Assembly: GCF_010587385.1 (NCBI RefSeq)
Contig: NZ_CP047475.1
Location: 1,922,001 to 1,986,000, forward strand
Direction: 5' to 3'
Source of the DNA: Vibrio astriarenae
GTDB lineage: Bacteria > Pseudomonadota > Gammaproteobacteria > Enterobacterales > Vibrionaceae
Length of the DNA stretch: 64,000 nucleotides
Part shown: positions 9,379 to 18,377 of the stretch, one piece after another
How the letters are laid out: every line of letters begins with the position of its first letter
Position numbering within the stretch: position 1 is the stretch's first letter
Notes under the pieces: model-generated
The model's input: the letters and a program-made list of their open reading frames with translations, nothing else
What the model was told of the DNA's origin: nothing
Databases searched by the model: none
Made by a program: the position numbers and the translations under genes

Positions 9379-10638
9379 ATGTTAAATAAAGATGGACTAC
9401 TTGGAAATCTCGGCGTTCAAGTCGTGATTGCCATGGTTGTTGGTACATTGGTCGGTGCAATGATGGGTGAAGGCGCAGTTGTCTTTGCTCCACTCGGTGC
9501 AATTTTCATTAACCTCATCAAAATGCTCGTAATCCCATTGGTTGCGGTTGCGCTAATCTCTGGTGCAGCGGGTTTGGGTAACAGCTCAAACGCGGGTAAA
9601 GTGGGCATGGTAACGCTGGGTTACTTTGGCCTAACGTCTGCACTTGCAGTAGCACTTGCACTTGTGATGGGCGCAATCTTCCAGCCAGGCATCGGTGTTG
9701 ATACCTCAGGCGTTGAAGGTATGTTCTCAGCAGAATATGCATCGAAAGGCGAGCTACCGACTTTCTGGGCAACGATCACTGGCATGATCCCAGAGAACGT
9801 ATTCCAATCTCTTAACGAAGCCAACATTCTTCAGATCCTAGTATTCTGCCTCTTCTTTGGTATCGCACTTTCTAAGCAGTCTAAAGAGCGCCGTGACCCA
9901 ATCGTTAACGGTGTTAATACGATCGTTGATTCAATGGTTTGGATGATCAACAAAGTCATGATCATCGCGCCAATCGGTGTATTTGGTCTGATGGCTGAAG
10001 CGGTGGGTACATTTGGCTTTAGCGCGCTAATGGTCGTATTCAAACTATTCCTTGTTTACGTAGCGGCCATCGCAATCTTTGGTTTTGTTGTTTACCCTCT
10101 GATGATTCAAGTCTTCACTAAGACTTCTGCGAAGAAGTTCCTATCTGTGATGAAGAAGCCACAAGCCGTTGCTCTATCAACGTCATCATCAATGGCGACG
10201 CTACCTGTAACAATGAACACAGTAGAAAACGAGCTGAATGTGAAGAACTCTACTGCGTCTTTTGTTCTGCCACTTGGCGCAACGATCAACATGTCTGGTA
10301 ACGCGATTTACTACGGTTTGGTAGCGATTTTCTTCGCTCAGCTGTTCAATATCGACCTATCTATGGGCGCTTACATTGCAATCATCCTAACATCTACTTT
10401 AGGCGCGGTTGGTCAAGCGGGCGTTCCTGGTCCATCTTTCCTAGTTGTAGCGGTTCTACTTGCAGCGGGTATTCCAATCGAAGGTCTACCACTACTGTTC
10501 GCTCTTGACCGTATCTTCGACATGATTCGTACTGCACTGAATATCACAGGTGATGCTGCGTGTGCCGTAATTGTTGACTCTCTCGTTGAAGAAGAAGACT
10601 TTGAGAAACAAGCTGAGATGCAAAAACAAGAAGCTTAA
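9379..10638 (+). CDS. Dicarboxylate/amino acid:cation symporter (DAACS family)
   Basis: Inner-membrane sodium- or proton-coupled carrier of the GltP/DctA family, importing acidic amino acids, C4-dicarboxylates or related substrates. The 419-residue protein keeps the serine-rich re-entrant loop (ALSTSSSMATLPV) and the NMSGNAIYYG helix that form the substrate and cation sites, plus a conserved late helix with Arg and Asp (FDMIRTALNITGDA). The ATG is preceded by CAGGAG at good spacing. A perfect PurR-type palindrome stands about 170 bases upstream and a terminator follows, so it is a single-gene unit. The substrate cannot be fixed from sequence: glutamate, aspartate, serine and dicarboxylates are all possible. 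Confidence 0.85.
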   Translation: MLNKDGLLGNLGVQVVIAMVVGTLVGAMMGEGAVVFAPLGAIFINLIKMLVIPLVAVALISGAAGLGNSSNAGKVGMVTLGYFGLTSALAVALALVMGAIFQPGIGVDTSGVEGMFSAEYASKGELPTFWATITGMIPENVFQSLNEANILQILVFCLFFGIALSKQSKERRDPIVNGVNTIVDSMVWMINKVMIIAPIGVFGLMAEAVGTFGFSALMVVFKLFLVYVAAIAIFGFVVYPLMIQVFTKTSAKKFLSVMKKPQAVALSTSSSMATLPVTMNTVENELNVKNSTASFVLPLGATINMSGNAIYYGLVAIFFAQLFNIDLSMGAYIAIILTSTLGAVGQAGVPGPSFLVVAVLLAAGIPIEGLPLLFALDRIFDMIRTALNITGDAACAVIVDSLVEEEDFEKQAEMQKQEA

Positions 10639-10656
10639 TCTTTCATCTCTTCCTTT

Positions 10657-10686
10657 AAGCCCAGCTCATGCTGGGCTTTTTCTTTT
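10657..10686 (+). terminator. Terminator of the symporter gene
   Basis: Arms AGCCCAGC and GCTGGGCT around a TCAT loop, then TTTTTCTTTT. It starts about 20 bases after the stop. Confidence 0.88.
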
Positions 10687-10745
10687 CTAGACCTTTAAAT
10701 CTGACTCTCATTCGCTGCGTATCACTCTTGAACAAGGAGTGTCTA

Positions 10746-12209
10746 ATGCAAAAAATCAATATCGTTTGGTTCAAAAGAGATTTGCGACTAGAGGATCATG
10801 AACCTCTCAATGCCGCCGTAAGCAGCCGTTACCCCACCCTATTGCTGTACCTGTTCGAACCTATACTTTTAGACAACCCTCACTACTCGACTTTGCATTG
10901 GCGCTTCATCTATCAATCCCTTGAAGACCTCAACAAGAGACTTCATGCGTTGGATACGTCTGTCTGCATGATGCAAGGTGAAACAATTGACTGCTTTGAA
11001 TATCTTAATAGTGAGTTTGACATCCAAGTCGTCTATTCGCATCAAGAAATTGGCTTAAAGTGTACTCATGAGCGAGATGTTCAACTCAGCGATTGGCTTT
11101 CATCCAAAGATATTAAATGGAATGAAAGTCCTAGCGGTGCCGTCGTTCGCGGAGCAAAAACACGTCATCAATGGGATAGACACTGGAAGGAGGTCATGCG
11201 AAAGCCGATACCCAAACTCACGGCTACCTCATGCGACTTTGTTACTCCGCCCCCAATACCAAAATCCTATCTGGCGATAATCCCGACAAAGTGGACGCTC
11301 AAAAAAAGCGGCGTGCAGACCGGTGGTGCTACTCTCGCACAAATAACGCTTGAGGACTTCTTTCAGCGCCGTGGAAAACGCTATTACTGCTCGATATCCA
11401 ACCCAAGCGACTCGCGTACTGCATGCTCTCGACTCTCTCCCTATCTCGCTTGGGGCAACCTTTCGCTAAGACAAGTCTATCAGACACTTTTGGATCATTG
11501 GCAGCAACCAGGGTTTAGGAGAAGCCTCATGGCACTCTCATCCCGCTTGCATTGGCATTGTCACTTTATTCAGAAGTTCGAATCTGAGGCTGAGATGGAG
11601 TTTCGTTGTCTTAACAAGGCCTACGAATCACTGCTAGAAAAACACTGTGAAAATAACGTAACTCTGTTAATGGCATGGAAAAACGGTCAAACCGGAATCC
11701 CGCTTGTTGACGCGTGCATGCGTTGCTTAATACACACCGGGTATATCAATTTTAGAATGCGGGCTATGCTGGTTAGCGTTCTTACCCATCATATGAACAT
11801 CGACTGGCGGCTAGGTGCTCCTTACTTGGCTTCACTGTTTTTGGATTTTGAACCCGGCATCCACTACCCTCAATTCCAAATGCAAGCGGGAGTAACGGGT
11901 ATCAACACCCTTCGTATTTACAATCCAACCAAACAAGCCAAAGAACATGATTCGGAGGGCGAATTTGTTAGGAAATGGATTCCTGAACTGACTCACATCC
12001 CCACTCCGTTGATATTTGAGCCCAGTCAACTGACCGAAATGGAAATCGAAATGTACCAGCTTGAAAAAGACAGTGTTTACTTGAACCCTGTGATCAATCT
12101 CGATGAATGTGCTCGAAAAGCAAGAGAAAGACTGTGGTCTTGGCGAGGAAGAACTGACGTTAAACAAGAGGCCAAAAGGATACTTCAAGTTCATGTGCGC
12201 CCTCATTAG
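10746..12209 (+). CDS. Photolyase/cryptochrome family protein
   Basis: Flavoprotein of the DNA photolyase/cryptochrome superfamily: light-driven repair or light sensing. The N-terminal Rossmann-type antenna domain begins IVWFKRDLRLEDHEPL. The C-terminal FAD domain holds the signature LRIYNPTKQ...GEFVRKWIPEL. The block before it, where classical CPD photolyases have an NWxW-type FAD-pocket motif, reads GIHYPQFQMQAG here, so this is a divergent subfamily rather than plain PhrB. The start ATG 10746 has AAGGAGTG upstream; an extended frame beginning at 10668 overlaps the preceding terminator and is unlikely. The mature length is 487 residues. Whether it repairs DNA or only senses light cannot be told from sequence. 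Confidence 0.82.
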   Translation: MQKINIVWFKRDLRLEDHEPLNAAVSSRYPTLLLYLFEPILLDNPHYSTLHWRFIYQSLEDLNKRLHALDTSVCMMQGETIDCFEYLNSEFDIQVVYSHQEIGLKCTHERDVQLSDWLSSKDIKWNESPSGAVVRGAKTRHQWDRHWKEVMRKPIPKLTATSCDFVTPPPIPKSYLAIIPTKWTLKKSGVQTGGATLAQITLEDFFQRRGKRYYCSISNPSDSRTACSRLSPYLAWGNLSLRQVYQTLLDHWQQPGFRRSLMALSSRLHWHCHFIQKFESEAEMEFRCLNKAYESLLEKHCENNVTLLMAWKNGQTGIPLVDACMRCLIHTGYINFRMRAMLVSVLTHHMNIDWRLGAPYLASLFLDFEPGIHYPQFQMQAGVTGINTLRIYNPTKQAKEHDSEGEFVRKWIPELTHIPTPLIFEPSQLTEMEIEMYQLEKDSVYLNPVINLDECARKARERLWSWRGRTDVKQEAKRILQVHVRPH

Positions 12210-12322
12210 CGCACATTTCCAACACAATTTAATTGTTGTTTACACCTAATTGCTATTTTCTCTAGGTTTCCATACCCGCTTTTGGGTACACTAAGTCTAC
12301 GACTAAATATGCATTTCTTGTT

Positions 12323-12868
12323 ATGAAACAGCTTATCGACTTTATCCCACTGATCGTCTTTTTTGTACTGTACAAAATATACGATATTTATACGGCGACA
12401 GGGGCTCTGATCATCGCAACGGCAATTCAAGTAATTGTGACTTATGCGTTATACAAGAAAGTCGAAAAGATGCAGCTCATCACCTTTATCGCGGTCGCAG
12501 TATTTGGTGGTATGACTCTCTTTCTGCATGATGACAACTTCATAAAATGGAAGGTCACGATCGTCTACTCTGCTTTCGCATTAGGGCTCACCATTAGCCA
12601 CCTTATGGGAAAATCTGCAGTTAAGGCGATGTTAGGAAAGGAGCTAACGCTACCCGATAACGTTTGGGCAAACATCAATTGGGCCTGGGTGGCCTTCTTT
12701 GCCAGCTGTGCTGGGCTCAATCTTTATATTGCTTTCAATATGCCGTTAGATAGCTGGGTCAACTTTAAAGTGTTTGGCCTGCTAGCAGCGACTGTTGCCT
12801 TTACGATCGCAACAGGCATTTATCTATACAAACACCTCCCACAAAATAAACACAGAGATCAGGAATAA
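12323..12868 (+). CDS. yciB: Inner membrane septation-family protein YciB
   Basis: Small polytopic inner-membrane protein of the YciB/IspA septation family, linked in enterobacteria to cell-envelope and division maintenance. The 181-residue sequence begins with the family block [18 protein letters not shown]. It has about five hydrophobic segments and the conserved NxxWAxFFxxxGLNLYIA stretch near 114-135. It heads a tight cluster with yciA, yciI and aspS (gaps of 6, 30 and 2 bases), an order I recall in other Vibrio. The molecular activity of the family is not established. Confidence 0.9.
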   Translation: MKQLIDFIPLIVFFVLYKIYDIYTATGALIIATAIQVIVTYALYKKVEKMQLITFIAVAVFGGMTLFLHDDNFIKWKVTIVYSAFALGLTISHLMGKSAVKAMLGKELTLPDNVWANINWAWVAFFASCAGLNLYIAFNMPLDSWVNFKVFGLLAATVAFTIATGIYLYKHLPQNKHRDQE

Positions 12869-12874
12869 TTAACC

Positions 12875-13273
12875 ATGAGCACCACTCTCCCTGAGCCAAC
12901 CGGCAGCTTATTATTACGTACACTTGCGATGCCAGCTGATACCAATGCTAACGGTGACATTTTTGGTGGCTGGATCATGTCACAACTCGATTTGGCCGGA
13001 GGTATTCTTGCCAAAGAGATCTCAAGTGGTCGCATCGCAACGGTATCTGTTTCAAGTATCGAATTTAAAAAACCTGTTAAAGTGGGTGATGTTGTATGCT
13101 GTTACGGTGAGTGCACTCGAATTGGCCGTACATCAATGTCAATTCATTTAGAGGTGTGGGTGAAGCCAGTAAAAGAGGACGGGGTGAAAGATCGCTTTAT
13201 GGTATGTAAAGCCACATTCAACTACGTCGCTATTGACAGTCAAGGCCGTCCTCGCCCAATCAAACCTGAATAA
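12875..13273 (+). CDS. yciA: Acyl-CoA thioesterase YciA (hot-dog fold)
   Basis: Hydrolyses short- to medium-chain acyl-CoAs to free acid and CoA in the cytoplasm. The 132-residue protein has the hot-dog block with the catalytic region DTNANGDIFGGWIMSQLDLAGG at about residues 21-42 (quoted in part), and the conserved VSVSSIEFKKPVKVGD strand. It matches the YciA family length. It begins 6 bases after yciB and is probably cotranscribed with it. Confidence 0.92.
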   Translation: MSTTLPEPTGSLLLRTLAMPADTNANGDIFGGWIMSQLDLAGGILAKEISSGRIATVSVSSIEFKKPVKVGDVVCCYGECTRIGRTSMSIHLEVWVKPVKEDGVKDRFMVCKATFNYVAIDSQGRPRPIKPE

Positions 13274-13303
13274 TATTGGAATTTAGAGAAAGGAAATCAA
13301 ACT

Positions 13304-13600
13304 ATGTGGTATGTCATTTTTGCTCAAGATGTCGAGAACTCTTTAGAAAAGCGCATGAGCGTTCGTGCGGATCATCTTGCACGTTTAACCGCATTGCAAG
13401 AACAGGGACGCTTGCTGACGGCTGGGCCGATGCCCGCAATTGATAGTGAAAACCCTGAAGGTGCTGGGTTTACTGGCTCAACTGTGATAGCCGAATTTGA
13501 TTCGCTAGAAGATGCAAAAGCTTGGGCTGATGCAGACCCTTATATAGCCGCTGGTGTGTACGCAAACGTTATTGTTAAACCATTCAAAAAAGTCTTCTAA
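13304..13600 (+). CDS. yciI: YciI family protein
   Basis: A 98-residue ferredoxin-like dimeric protein of the YciI/YCII family. Visible features are the N-terminal strand [12 protein letters not shown], the conserved RADHLARL helix with the His-Asp pair proposed as an active site, and the segment [23 protein letters not shown] precedes the ATG. It is the third gene of the yciB-yciA-yciI-aspS cluster. No enzymatic reaction is established for this family member. Confidence 0.88.
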   Translation: MWYVIFAQDVENSLEKRMSVRADHLARLTALQEQGRLLTAGPMPAIDSENPEGAGFTGSTVIAEFDSLEDAKAWADADPYIAAGVYANVIVKPFKKVF

Positions 13601-13602
13601 TT

Positions 13603-13980
13603 ATGCGCAAAGCTATCTCTATTGCTCTAATGATTTTACTTGCTGGCTGCGCCTCAAGTGATAACAAGCAAAAACAACTCGAAATGCTCGCTTCTAACCG
13701 TGCTAGCCTGTTGAGCTCTGAGTTGCCAATCGAGCATGGGCCCTTATCGATTATGCGAGCTTCATCCTCTGGAACCACCATCGAAATCATGATGATTTAC
13801 AATGATGAAGCGCCAGGTGCCATCTCTACCCAACGTCTGCTTAACGCAACAATGAGCCACTACTGCAGCGATGACTCTGTGAGAAAAAACCTTGAGGTCG
13901 GCCTAAACTATCGTTTGAAGATCCGTAATAGCCGCGGTCAGCTCATGGTGGATCAAATGATTAACAACACGCAGTGTTAA
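13603..13980 (+). CDS. aspS: Type II secretion pilotin lipoprotein (AspS/GspS-beta type)
   Basis: Outer-membrane lipoprotein that escorts and anchors the type II secretin GspD. A lipoprotein signal ends LAGC with Cys16 as the lipidation site. The body follows the pattern I recall for E. coli YghG and Vibrio AspS: LPIEHGPLSI, SSGTTIEI, then Cys88 and Cys125 positioned for the family disulfide, with the EVGLNYRLKI strand between. It starts 2 bases after yciI. Naming is by recalled sequence pattern plus locus (next to yciI, as I recall for VC1703); no type II secretion genes are in this window. A generic lipoprotein is the alternative. Confidence 0.78.
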   Translation: MRKAISIALMILLAGCASSDNKQKQLEMLASNRASLLSSELPIEHGPLSIMRASSSGTTIEIMMIYNDEAPGAISTQRLLNATMSHYCSDDSVRKNLEVGLNYRLKIRNSRGQLMVDQMINNTQC

Positions 13981-14117
13981 CATGGCGTAAGAATTAACCG
14001 AAAGGTTAACTCAACGTTATCATCTACTTGCGTAAATGTAGAATGCGCTTTATAGTTCGTCCTATATTTTGCATAACTAATTAAGTATCTGATACCAAAG
14101 GTACACGGAGTAAAACA

Positions 14118-14678
14118 ATGAAAAAGCAACTAACAACGTTAGCAGTGTCTGCTCTATTTGCATCAACAGCAGCAGTAGCATCTACCCCTGTGATGTTCTC
14201 TTCTCTAGACAACTTCAACGCGCCAGATGAAAACGCAGTTGGCGGTGTTCGTCTAGCAGTCCTTCACGGTCAAGTTGATCAACTTAAAGGTGTCGACTTC
14301 GCAGTACTAGGTATGTCAGAGACAAACACAACAACAGGCGTTAACTTTGGTCTGTTCTTTGGTGCAAACAAAGTCAACGAGAGCATGAAAGGTGTCTCTC
14401 TAGGCCTATTCAACTGGAACACAGGTGAAGCAACAGGCGTTAACTTTGGTACCGTTAACATGACAAACGACGTTAAAGGTCTAAACGCGAGTTTTGTAAA
14501 CTACTCTACAGGTAACACACTGGTTGATTTCGGTACCGTTAACCTATCAGAAACTTCAACCGTTCAGCTTGGTCTGTTTAACAATACAACGAACATCAAA
14601 GGCGTTCAGATTGGCCTAATCAACTGTGCTGCAAATGGTTTCTTCCCTTGTTTCCCTATCGTTAACTTCGCGAAGTAA
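14118..14678 (+). CDS. Exported VC2662-like repeat protein
   Basis: A signal peptide (about residues 1-21, ending AAVA) is followed by roughly eight short repeats of about 13-18 residues between 57 and 172. Their core is G-V-x-F-G-[LT]-[FV]-N: for example GVNFGLF at 74, GVSLGLFN at 92, GVNFGTVN at 107, VDFGTVN at 136, VQLGLFN at 149 and GVQIGLIN at 162. Such spacing suggests a beta-solenoid or barrel-like exported protein. The C terminus carries two cysteines (NCAANG..PCFP). It is monocistronic, with CACGGAG before the ATG and a terminator after. The role is unknown. Confidence 0.75.
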   Translation: MKKQLTTLAVSALFASTAAVASTPVMFSSLDNFNAPDENAVGGVRLAVLHGQVDQLKGVDFAVLGMSETNTTTGVNFGLFFGANKVNESMKGVSLGLFNWNTGEATGVNFGTVNMTNDVKGLNASFVNYSTGNTLVDFGTVNLSETSTVQLGLFNNTTNIKGVQIGLINCAANGFFPCFPIVNFAK

Positions 14679-14701
14679 TTCGTCCGTTATATGAATCTTA
14701 A

Positions 14702-14728
14702 AATGCCGACCTCACGTCGGCATTTTTT
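14702..14728 (+). terminator. Terminator after the repeat protein gene
   Basis: Arms AATGCCGAC and GTCGGCATT with loop CTCAC, then a T run. The reverse orientation also ends in T residues, so it may serve the convergent Nudix gene. Confidence 0.85.
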
Positions 14729-15278
14729 ATCCTTGCAATAATTCTGGTACTTTAAGCTTCGCCAACCCATACGCCGCGCATGTCACATTGTCTTTGATCG
14801 TTCCATCCACCAGCATCTTCTCAAATGTTGAAATTGGAAATGCGCAACTAACAAGGTCTTCTTCTTCCGAATCGAGCTTGGTTCCAACAAACTCAAGATC
14901 TGTGGCCAAATAAATATGACAAGTCTGATTTAGAAAGCCGTATGCGATAAACTGATTGCCTAGATACACCATTTTACTCGCGATCAATCCAGTTTCTTCT
15001 TGTAGCTCACCTTTGGCAAGTTCTAAATGATCCGCATCTGGGTTTGACTCCCACGCTCCTTGCGGTAGCTCCCAACAACGCTTTGCAACGGTATAACGAT
15101 ACTGCTCGACCAAATGAATCTGACCGTCACCCACTGCGATAATCACTGCACAATCAGGTTTATCGACGACACCATATATCCCCTCTGCACCGCTTGAGCG
15201 ACGTATTTTGTCTTCTCTCACTGTCATCCACTTGTTCTGATACACAACTTCTGTGCTCAGTGTTTCAATGTCCGTCAT
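14727..15278 (-). CDS. Nudix hydrolase, ADP-ribose pyrophosphatase-like
   Basis: Hydrolyses a nucleoside diphosphate linked to another group, most likely ADP-ribose or a nucleotide sugar, in the cytoplasm. The 183-residue protein has a Nudix box running from GAWESN through ELAKGELQEETGLI at about residues 75-98, with the Glu pair EE that binds metal. An N-terminal strand region precedes it, as in NudF-type enzymes. It stands alone between convergent and divergent neighbours. The exact substrate is not readable. Confidence 0.85.
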   Translation of the reverse strand: MTDIETLSTEVVYQNKWMTVREDKIRRSSGAEGIYGVVDKPDCAVIIAVGDGQIHLVEQYRYTVAKRCWELPQGAWESNPDADHLELAKGELQEETGLIASKMVYLGNQFIAYGFLNQTCHIYLATDLEFVGTKLDSEEEDLVSCAFPISTFEKMLVDGTIKDNVTCAAYGLAKLKVPELLQG

Positions 15279-15437
15279 CGACGCTTCCTAATTTGTGATT
15301 TAACGCCATTTTATGTGATCAGACCGCTAAGTAAGAGGCTTGATATCACAACTTTATTTTTCATTGAGCTGAAATTTGTTCATTCACGTACTAAAGTGAG
15401 AATAAAAATCATCACCATCAACAACAAGGAAAGACTG

Positions 15438-16172
15438 ATGCTCAAAACAACACTGGTTGGATTTACCCTAATGTCATCGATTGCCTTTGCAGGGGATAAC
15501 AGTACTTACTCAGTAGCAGGTGTCGACTACGAAGGATACTGGTCTCCAGCGGGCGATAACGCCCCACTCGTTTTATTGGTACATGACTGGGATGGACTCA
15601 CTGACTATGAAGTTGAGCGAGCGAAAATGCTCAACGACATGGGTTATAGCGTCTTTGCTGCTGATCTATTTGGCAAGGGTGTGCGTCCAACAGAAGTCAA
15701 AGACAAAAAACAGCACACTGGTGAATTGTACAAGGATAGAGAAAAGCTTCGTTCTCTTATGCAAGCGAGCTTAGATCACGCGGTAAGTCTTGGCGGTAAT
15801 GCCTCAAATACGGTCGTGATGGGATACTGCTTTGGCGGCGCTGCCGTTCTAGAAGCGGCTCGCGCAGGCATGAAGGCCAACGGTTTTGCCACATTTCATG
15901 GTGGGTTAGGCACACCTGACGGTCAAGGTTATAGCGAAGTATCAGCACCAGTACTCGTGTTACACGGTACTGCCGACACTGCCATTCCTATGACGCAATT
16001 TGCTGATTTGGCGGCAAAGCTGGAAGAGGCAAAGGTTGAGCATGAAATGATTACTTACAGTGGCGCGCCCCACGCGTTTACTGTTTTTGGTAGTCCGCGT
16101 TATCACGAACAAGCCGATACGAAGTCTTGGTCAGCGTTTGCTCATTTCCTTTCGGAGCAAACTAAAGGCTAA
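15438..16172 (+). CDS. Secreted dienelactone hydrolase family protein
   Basis: Alpha/beta hydrolase of the dienelactone hydrolase family with a signal peptide (about residues 1-19, ending AFAG). The nucleophile is a cysteine in the motif MGYCFGG, typical for the family; the acid is probably Asp in HGTADTAIP and the base His in SGAPHAFTVFG. It should act on lactones or esters in the periplasm; the substrate is unknown. The start ATG 15438 is preceded by AAGGAAAG. A longer GTG-started frame from 15315 would hide the signal peptide and is rejected. It converges on the VOC gene. Confidence 0.85.
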   Translation: MLKTTLVGFTLMSSIAFAGDNSTYSVAGVDYEGYWSPAGDNAPLVLLVHDWDGLTDYEVERAKMLNDMGYSVFAADLFGKGVRPTEVKDKKQHTGELYKDREKLRSLMQASLDHAVSLGGNASNTVVMGYCFGGAAVLEAARAGMKANGFATFHGGLGTPDGQGYSEVSAPVLVLHGTADTAIPMTQFADLAAKLEEAKVEHEMITYSGAPHAFTVFGSPRYHEQADTKSWSAFAHFLSEQTKG

Positions 16173-16186
16173 GTGAACTTTAAAAC

Positions 16187-16232
16187 AACAGGCCCGCACT
16201 TATTTCACAGCCACGTAGCCGGCCTGTTTAAT
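16187..16232. terminator. Likely bidirectional terminator
   Basis: Arms AACAGGCC (16187-16194) and GGCCTGTT (16221-16228) enclose a loop of about 26 bases between two convergent genes. T-rich flanks are weak on both sides. Confidence 0.5.
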
Positions 16233-16236
16233 AAAC

Positions 16237-16614
16237 TCACATGAAGTTAACTGCGCAAATTTTGTTACCGTCTAAATCACGAAGATAAGCCATATATAGC
16301 TTCGTTATTGACCCTTCACGCACGCCTGGAGGGTCTTCAATCGGTTTGCCCCCGGCCACAATTCCTGCCCCGTGAAAATCATCCACCATCGATGGGCTAC
16401 TGGCTCTAAAACCGATGGTGCCACCATTTGCGTGTGTCGCCTCTTCACCGTCAATCGGCTTGGTTAACGCAAAGACACCATGTTCTGACATATAAAAACA
16501 ACGCCCCTTGGGATCCATGACTCCCGGTTTGTGTCCTAGCTTGCCCAATACTGCGTCATAGAATGCTTTGGCACGCGCCACATCATTAACACCTATCATT
16601 ACATGTGAAAACAC
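16237..16614 (-). CDS. VOC (glyoxalase/dioxygenase-like) family protein
   Basis: A 125-residue single-domain protein of the vicinal oxygen chelate superfamily. It shows the first repeat FSHVMIGVNDVARAKAFYDAVLGKLG, an intermediate EHGVFALTKP strand, and the second-repeat end YLRDLDGNKICAVNFM with a metal-type Asp-Gly-Asn-Lys turn. Members include glyoxalases, dioxygenases and resistance proteins, and the activity cannot be chosen here. It starts 42 bases after the fetB stop on the same strand, so cotranscription is possible. Confidence 0.8.
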   Translation of the reverse strand: MFSHVMIGVNDVARAKAFYDAVLGKLGHKPGVMDPKGRCFYMSEHGVFALTKPIDGEEATHANGGTIGFRASSPSMVDDFHGAGIVAGGKPIEDPPGVREGSITKLYMAYLRDLDGNKICAVNFM

Positions 16615-16656
16615 TCTCTACTCCTTTTGATTTCAATCGTGTTCTCATAAAGTTAG

Positions 16657-17448
16657 CTACTTATCTCGAATTTTACACAGTAGCCGCCCTTCCGGTGACA
16701 AAACTCTGCGCTGGGTCAACAACAAACAGCTAGTGATAGAGATATTCATCATCACAAAGATCGCCATCATGATAAGTAACTGGTACTTAATCGCGATTAT
16801 AGGAGACGTACCCGATAAAATTTGGCCCGTCATCATTCCTGGTAGAGACACCAAACCCATTGTCGCCATGGTGGCAAGAATCGGAGCAAGCGACTTTTGC
16901 AGTGCCACTTCAACAAACGGCCTCGATGCATAAATGGGAGAGGCTCCCAAAGATATCTTGCCTGCATACTCCTCTTGTCGCGCATCAAAAGAGCCAAAGA
17001 AATTCTGCAATGCGACAATATTACCGCTTAGGCTATTACCGAGCAGCATACCGGATAAAGGAATCACATATTGTGCACTATAGAAAGGCTGTGGCTGAAC
17101 CACAGCAATACACACCACCAGCAAAATAGGTAATAAGCCAAAGAATAGACCGGAGAATACCGGCAGCAATAACAGAGACTTGGGTAATCTTGATTTACTA
17201 ACCACTGAGCTTGCACCGATTAGCATCATGACTAACAGCCAAACTAGGTTAACGATCCAACTGTCCAACTCAAAAAGGTATTCTAGATAAATACCGATTA
17301 GCGCGAGCTGAACCGCCATACGCACCACACCTAGGAGTATGTCTTTTGCTAGTGACAATTTAAAATAGGCATTGATAGAGAGAGGAATCAACATCAAGAG
17401 TGAAAAAGCGAATAGGTTCAATACTGATATATCGAGAGCGTCTTGCAT
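16657..17448 (-). CDS. fetB: FetB-like ABC transporter permease (UPF0014)
   Basis: A 263-residue polytopic inner-membrane permease of the FetB/YbbM family, which in E. coli works with the ATPase FetA in iron export and oxidative stress resistance. The conserved block ALQNFFGSFDARQEEYAGKISLGAS (about residues 147-171, quoted in part) and SLPGMMTGQILSG near 199-211 are clear. The usual partner fetA is not adjacent: the upstream side is a divergent racemase gene and the downstream side is a VOC gene. Either the ATPase is elsewhere or this permease has lost its partner. Confidence 0.85.
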   Translation of the reverse strand: MQDALDISVLNLFAFSLLMLIPLSINAYFKLSLAKDILLGVVRMAVQLALIGIYLEYLFELDSWIVNLVWLLVMMLIGASSVVSKSRLPKSLLLLPVFSGLFFGLLPILLVVCIAVVQPQPFYSAQYVIPLSGMLLGNSLSGNIVALQNFFGSFDARQEEYAGKISLGASPIYASRPFVEVALQKSLAPILATMATMGLVSLPGMMTGQILSGTSPIIAIKYQLLIMMAIFVMMNISITSCLLLTQRRVLSPEGRLLCKIRDK

Positions 17449-17596
17449 CTAGGGGTTTGACCTTAATTTAATGTTCAATGGGATGATATCAGAATCCTGC
17501 CCTACACTGCCTGTTTTCGTTCAGGCACCTTTAGCCTTTGCTTGGTAAAACACTGTCTTAGATATATAGTTTAGAAAACACTATCTAAGGTTCAGC

Positions 17597-18301
17597 ATGA
17601 AAACGATCGGCTTATTAGGTGGAATGAGTTGGGAATCCACGGCGCACTATTATCAAGCGATTAACGAGGGAATAAAATCACGCTTAGGAGGCCTACACTC
17701 GGCAAAAATCAGCCTTTTTAGCGTCGACTTCCAACCCATTGAGCGACTGCAACACCAAGGCGACTGGAGTGCCTGTGCCGATATCTTAACCACCCATGCG
17801 AAAGGTATTGCTGCATCAGGCGCTGACTGCTTACTAATTTGTACTAATACTATGCACAAAGTGGCTCCTGAGGTTGAAGAGCATTTATCGATCCCCTTAA
17901 TCCACATTGCCGATGCCACAGCCCAAGTGCTTCAGCGCGATGGCATTCGCAAAGTTGCCCTACTCGGAACCCGATTTACGATGGAAGAAGGGTTTTACAA
18001 GGATCGAATCCAAGACAACTTTGGCATAGAGGTGATCGTGCCACATAGTGATGATCAGACCGTTGTTCACGATATTATCTATCAAGAACTCTGTCAGGGG
18101 GAGATAAAGTCACAGTCAAAAGACGCCTACCTTGCCATTATTCACAGCTTGTATGAGAGAGGCGCTGAAGCCGTCATTCTGGGCTGTACTGAAATCGGTT
18201 TATTGGTCCAGCAAGAGGATACGTTGGTAAAACTTTACGATACTACTCTGATTCATGCGCAAGCTGCTATTGAGTTTGCGCTGCAATCTGATGACGGTTA
18301 A
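17597..18301 (+). CDS. Aspartate/glutamate racemase family protein
   Basis: PLP-independent amino-acid racemase family (YgeA-like), interconverting L- and D-forms through two cysteines. Both catalytic cysteines are present: Cys in ICTNTMH near residue 83 and Cys in ILGCTEIG near residue 196. The N terminus GLLGGMSWEST is the family signature. The 234-residue length is normal. AAGGTTCAGC precedes the ATG weakly. Substrate breadth varies in this family (aspartate, homoserine and others), so no specific symbol is given. Confidence 0.85.
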   Translation: MKTIGLLGGMSWESTAHYYQAINEGIKSRLGGLHSAKISLFSVDFQPIERLQHQGDWSACADILTTHAKGIAASGADCLLICTNTMHKVAPEVEEHLSIPLIHIADATAQVLQRDGIRKVALLGTRFTMEEGFYKDRIQDNFGIEVIVPHSDDQTVVHDIIYQELCQGEIKSQSKDAYLAIIHSLYERGAEAVILGCTEIGLLVQQEDTLVKLYDTTLIHAQAAIEFALQSDDG

Positions 18302-18377
18302 ACAGAAAACCAGATTTGAACTAAGCTAAGTTTGCACCCGCTATTTATCTCACAATAGATTTATAAGGACACAAACT

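Noticed and set aside
15315..15437. N-terminal extension of the dienelactone hydrolase-like protein
   Set aside because: It would bury the signal peptide; ATG 15438 has a good ribosome-binding site.
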